The notes beneath the pieces are model-generated. The model searched no databases. It had not been told where the DNA came from and saw nothing but the letters and a program-made list of their open reading frames with translations. Of a stretch of DNA of 64,000 bases, positions 61,001 through 64,000 are shown one piece after another. Source of the DNA: Jaapia argillacea MUCL 33604 (Eukaryota; Basidiomycota; Agaricomycetes; Jaapiales; Jaapiaceae); the NCBI GenBank assembly GCA_000697665.1, contig KL197724.1, positions 187,991 to 251,990 of the forward strand. Direction: 5' to 3'. The position numbers and the translations under genes were made by a program. The stretch's first letter is position 1. Every line of letters begins with the position of its first letter.

Positions 61001-61940
61001 GCTCTTGGAAGGTCGTAACCGAAAGGAACGAAGACGACTTTTCCGAGCTATCCAGAATGGCGATGAAGATTTCCTGGAAGCCTTGTTCCCTATCGCCAGT
61101 GAGCTACTCCACTATCTTGTCTAGAGCTCGTGTCTCATCGATCCCCAGAACGAAAGAAAGACAAAGGCAAAGATTTGCCTCCTGCCCTCCAGGAACAATG
61201 GGCAAAAGATCGCGCCAAAAAAGCCGCATACAAGCAGGAGCGTGCTCAGGCTCGACTGGAAGCAGCTGTCGACCCTTTGGTTCCCAAGAAGGGCGGCAAG
61301 AAAGGTCGGAAGGCCACTCTAGCTGCTGCCCGATTGGATCCAAGCATCGAAGTTCCAAACCAAGTCTTCAGCTTGATCACCCTCGAGCAACAAATTCGTC
61401 GGTTTTTGGCGGATCTGGGAGGAAGGGACGTCATGTCGTTACCCCCTTGCGATAAGGAGACAAGGAAAGCGGTTCATGAGCTCGCACTAGCGTTCAATCT
61501 GAAGAGTCAGAGTAAAGGTAAAGGTCAGAATAGGTATACGACGTTGAGGAAGACTACGAAGAGTGGTTTCGGGATCAACGAAGGAAAGGTGGCTAGGATC
61601 TTGAGGAGAGAAAGGGGTGGTGGTGGTGGTGGTGGTGGGTGGAACGGCAACGATGGCTGGAAAGGAAAGGGTACTGCTCAAATGCCTCGACATCGGGAAG
61701 GAGACGAGGTTGGCAAGGTTCGTTTGGTTTACAAATATGTGGATAATGTTTCGCTGGCTGAAGAAGCATCTTTTCACTTCCCAGGCGGCTCCGAAAATCG
61801 ATGGCTCTAATATTGGATTCCAGATGTTAGCTTCTATGGGCTGGTCTGAAGGAGAGCGAATCGGTCTGACGGGTGGCCTGGAAGCACCGCTGGCTGCCGT
61901 GTACAAGAAGACGAAGTTGGGTCTTGGTGCATCGCTATAG
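58026..61940 (+). CDS. SQS1: SQS1-like pre-mRNA splicing factor (R3H and G-patch domains)
   Basis: Likely the fungal Sqs1/Pfa1 protein, whose G-patch activates the DEAH helicase Prp43 in splicing and ribosome assembly. Exons 58026-58200, 58409-58810, 58934-60915, 60978-61098, 61149-61717, 61785-61940 encode 1134 residues. The N-terminus is an RGG/GRG tract, then FADDEMDFVVQLWREG and a repeat of YDSPRGRGG units. The middle has two similar FLGF(Y/F)VDT motifs, a KGKGKGKGK patch, and long acidic runs (~700-800). R3H lies at ~965-1020 (LPPCDKETRKAVHELALAFN) and the G-patch at the end (IGFQMLASMGWSEGERIG...LGLGASL). The acceptor at 61148 is chosen over 61124, which would give a 26-nt intron. The first intron (208 nt) is long for this window. 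Confidence 0.88.
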
Positions 61941-63433
61941 CCTGGAGGACGAGGTTCGAGTTGTTCTGAACCATCGCTGCTCGAAGGATCAACCATTTCT
62001 CCATACTCAGCATTGCGTGTACTACTAGCCGTTTGGATCATTGTATCTTATTAGTGGGCTTGGGGAGGGTGCGCCAGTGACAATTATATTGCGATCAGAT
62101 AGACTCATCCTAACTTCCCAAAGTTCGGTGTACTTCCGCTACCACAGGATAACAGAAATACGATCGTCCCGACCACTCTGACTGGAGTCCTAATCCCTAC
62201 GGTAAGGACAGCTTCTATTGATTCGTTATCTCTAATCAAGCGGATATGCTGTGTCCTTCACACCATGGTATTATCATGACAGCCAAAGCACATCGGGGCC
62301 AAAGTGAAGACTTGTAATTGCCCAAGTACTCAGCCATCAACAAACATTTGTATTGAGGTTGCAGCTCAACGAAACTGAGGCGTCCTTCCCCCAAGGCAAG
62401 AATTAAGCTCGAGGTGACCGACATCTGCATCTCTCCATCGACGACGATAGTCGCCTTGTTTATGTGATGCGATCAGTCGAAATGTCAAGCCTGATCGAAC
62501 GAACGTTACGAATCCTTATCGAGCAACTCCGCCTTTTGATTGACAGGTCTCTAAGCCCAGGCAGCGGGGAGTTTGGTGTCGTGTGCGCTGCTCATTGCCA
62601 GATGATTACGACTCGCACCCACATGCTGAAAATCCATCGTAGATAGCCACAAGCGAGGTTTTCGCGGTGAAGTTTGTTCCGGGAGCGAGGTAACTTGACC
62701 TGAGCGTCAGAGTCGACGTCAAATACCTGCTGGCCATGTACAAGTGGTGCTGGGCCCAAACCGCCGGAGGCTGACGACGTCAAGAACACGGTGCATCGCC
62801 TCTGATTCGGGCCTTTGGGCCGTTTGCAAAACAGCAGCGAATCAGAACGAATCAGATGGAAAATATTCCCTTCACGCAGCGGCCTGGGGACTCCGAGAGA
62901 GTCTGAGACTGACATGGGCTGCATTGGCCGACGTTGGGGGCGGTGAGGAAGCTCAACAGATATCAGCAAACCAAAATAACAGAGTAGATAGTAGTTACAC
63001 AGCCTCGGACGATCCGGAGCCGTTAGAGTTGCTAATGTGGAGGATCTGATAACGGCAGCACCACTCCACCCACGTCAATGGTGGCAATCGTCACTTGTAG
63101 GAAACTGCGCATGTAACCGTGGGCCATGGAACAGTATATCAAGCGGTCAGGGCAAGTGATGGTCGACTTGACATCGCACGGCTGTTCGAAAACGGTGAAG
63201 CAAAAAAAGACATCGTTGTCGGGAGATTCGAACTCCGATCACTACGCCTACCGGTCCCAGGGGCTTCCAGGCCATACAAGCAGAACCCGCATCCATTCTT
63301 GTCTGCCGCCAGCACGGTCGAGTTCGCTGTTTACGGCGTCCAAAGTCCCTTCGTTTTATCGTCGCTTGCCGTCGAGTCCTACATTCTTTACTTGTCACCA
63401 TCGCTGCACCACACATCCTAATAGCCCTCCCCG
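61941..63433. other. Gene-poor region
   Basis: 1.5 kb of 3' flank of SQS1 and promoter of the glycosyltransferase gene. Short frames only. A GTTCGAATC box (minus, 63224-63232) followed by a T-run looks tRNA-like at first sight but does not fold as a tRNA (see rejected items). Confidence 0.4.
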
Positions 63434-64000
63434 ATGCTATATTTGACGTCAGATAATTTTCCTATATGTGAGTAGTATGCTTCACGACAGATTCATGTGG
63501 CTAACCCTGCTCTGTCTCTGACAGTTATACCGTTTGGGGTTATTGGGTGCGTAGCACGCTCGTTGCCATATGGTCCCGGGCTTGGCTGACAAGCATCGGT
63601 TTCGTTTCCAGTTTCTACCGATACCTCTGGTACGCCATACGTCTCACCGCGGCTTGGGTGTACAGCCCTATCCCACTACCCGAAAACCCCACCTACATTG
63701 CATCCGAGGATGTCACCATCATCGTACCCACCATTGACGCCGGAGAGGAGTTCAAAGAGGCTGCTCACAGCTGGCTAGTAGGCAAACCTAAGGAAATCAT
63801 CATCGTCACTGAAGAGAAGATGTTGGGGCCTCTTCAAGATCTCGCAAACTCTGTCGACCCTAGCCGGATACGTGTCACAACTGTCCCATTTGCCAACAAA
63901 CGCCTCCAAATGTCTCACGGGATCAAGAGCACTACCACAGATATCATCGTTTTCGCTGACGATGACGCCATCTGGCCACCAACAATGTTGCCATATATCC
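63434..64000 (+). CDS. Family 2 glycosyltransferase, Cps1/hyaluronan-synthase-like, 5' part
   Basis: Processive polysaccharide synthase of the GT2 family found in fungi as Cps1-like proteins. Exons 63434-63467, 63525-63546 (22 nt) and 63612 to beyond 64000; about 148 residues are visible. Two tiny first exons splice to a conserved start (FYRYLWYAIRLTAAWVYSPI), followed by VTIIVPTIDAGEEFKEAAHS, IIIVTEEKMLGPLQDL and the nucleotide-sugar site IIVFADDDAIWPP, where the DDD run fits the D-x-D metal-binding motif. Membrane helices and the QxxRW-type motif should follow outside the window. The product is unknown; related fungal enzymes make capsule or cell-wall polymers. Confidence 0.88.

Noticed and set aside
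61099-61124. A 26-nt intron in the SQS1-like gene
   Set aside because: Too short to splice; the AG at 61148 gives a normal 50-nt intron in the same frame.
63205-63290. Possible minus-strand tRNA: GTTCGAATC box followed by a T-run
   Set aside because: The T-stem has a mismatch, no 5' acceptor strand pairs with GACAACG, and no box A with a proper D-arm is found at the right distance.

Overview
The window looks like nuclear DNA of a filamentous basidiomycete, most likely an Agaricomycete. Genes are interrupted by many short GT-AG introns (mostly 50-65 nt, often with a CTGA/CTAA-type branch site). Housekeeping proteins are of fungal type, and there are small secreted GPI-type proteins and F-box families of the kind that expand in mushroom-forming fungi. 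I saw no ribosomal RNA, no convincing tRNA, and no reverse transcriptase, integrase or transposase reading frame.

Left third (1-20 kb), dense conserved genes: lysyl-tRNA synthetase (minus, runs off the left edge, with a possible mitochondrial presequence), an Ariadne-type RBR ubiquitin ligase, a small C2H2 zinc-finger protein, a SUZ12-like Polycomb (PRC2) subunit, a short-chain dehydrogenase, an Hsp110/Sse1 chaperone, and a ~1150-residue disordered protein dominated by D-D/E-R and polyproline repeats.

Middle (20.5-34.5 kb): a head-to-tail array of four intact genes plus one remnant, all encoding cysteine-pair-rich proteins with signal peptide, Ser/Thr stalk and GPI-type tail. They share an exon plan that includes a 22-nt microexon. 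Then come a secreted/membrane protein of unknown function, a DUF6914-like protein and an NmrA-like reductase.

Right part (34.5-56 kb): five F-box-like genes of one family. Three lie in copies of a ~2.5-kb segmental duplication (two in tandem on the minus strand, one inverted 11 kb away). The two others are divergent and convergently oriented. Between the inverted copies lies a gene-poor stretch with a single Ser/Pro-rich disordered protein gene. Right end (58-64 kb): an SQS1-like R3H/G-patch splicing factor and the 5' end of a Cps1/hyaluronan-synthase-like family 2 glycosyltransferase that leaves the window.

The genes do not form one pathway. The most unusual content is the two expanding families: the granulin-like Cys-rich surface-protein array and the F-box modules with an eroded companion reading frame. 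Exon coordinates were worked out by hand from splice signals and reading frame; they have not been tested against transcripts.
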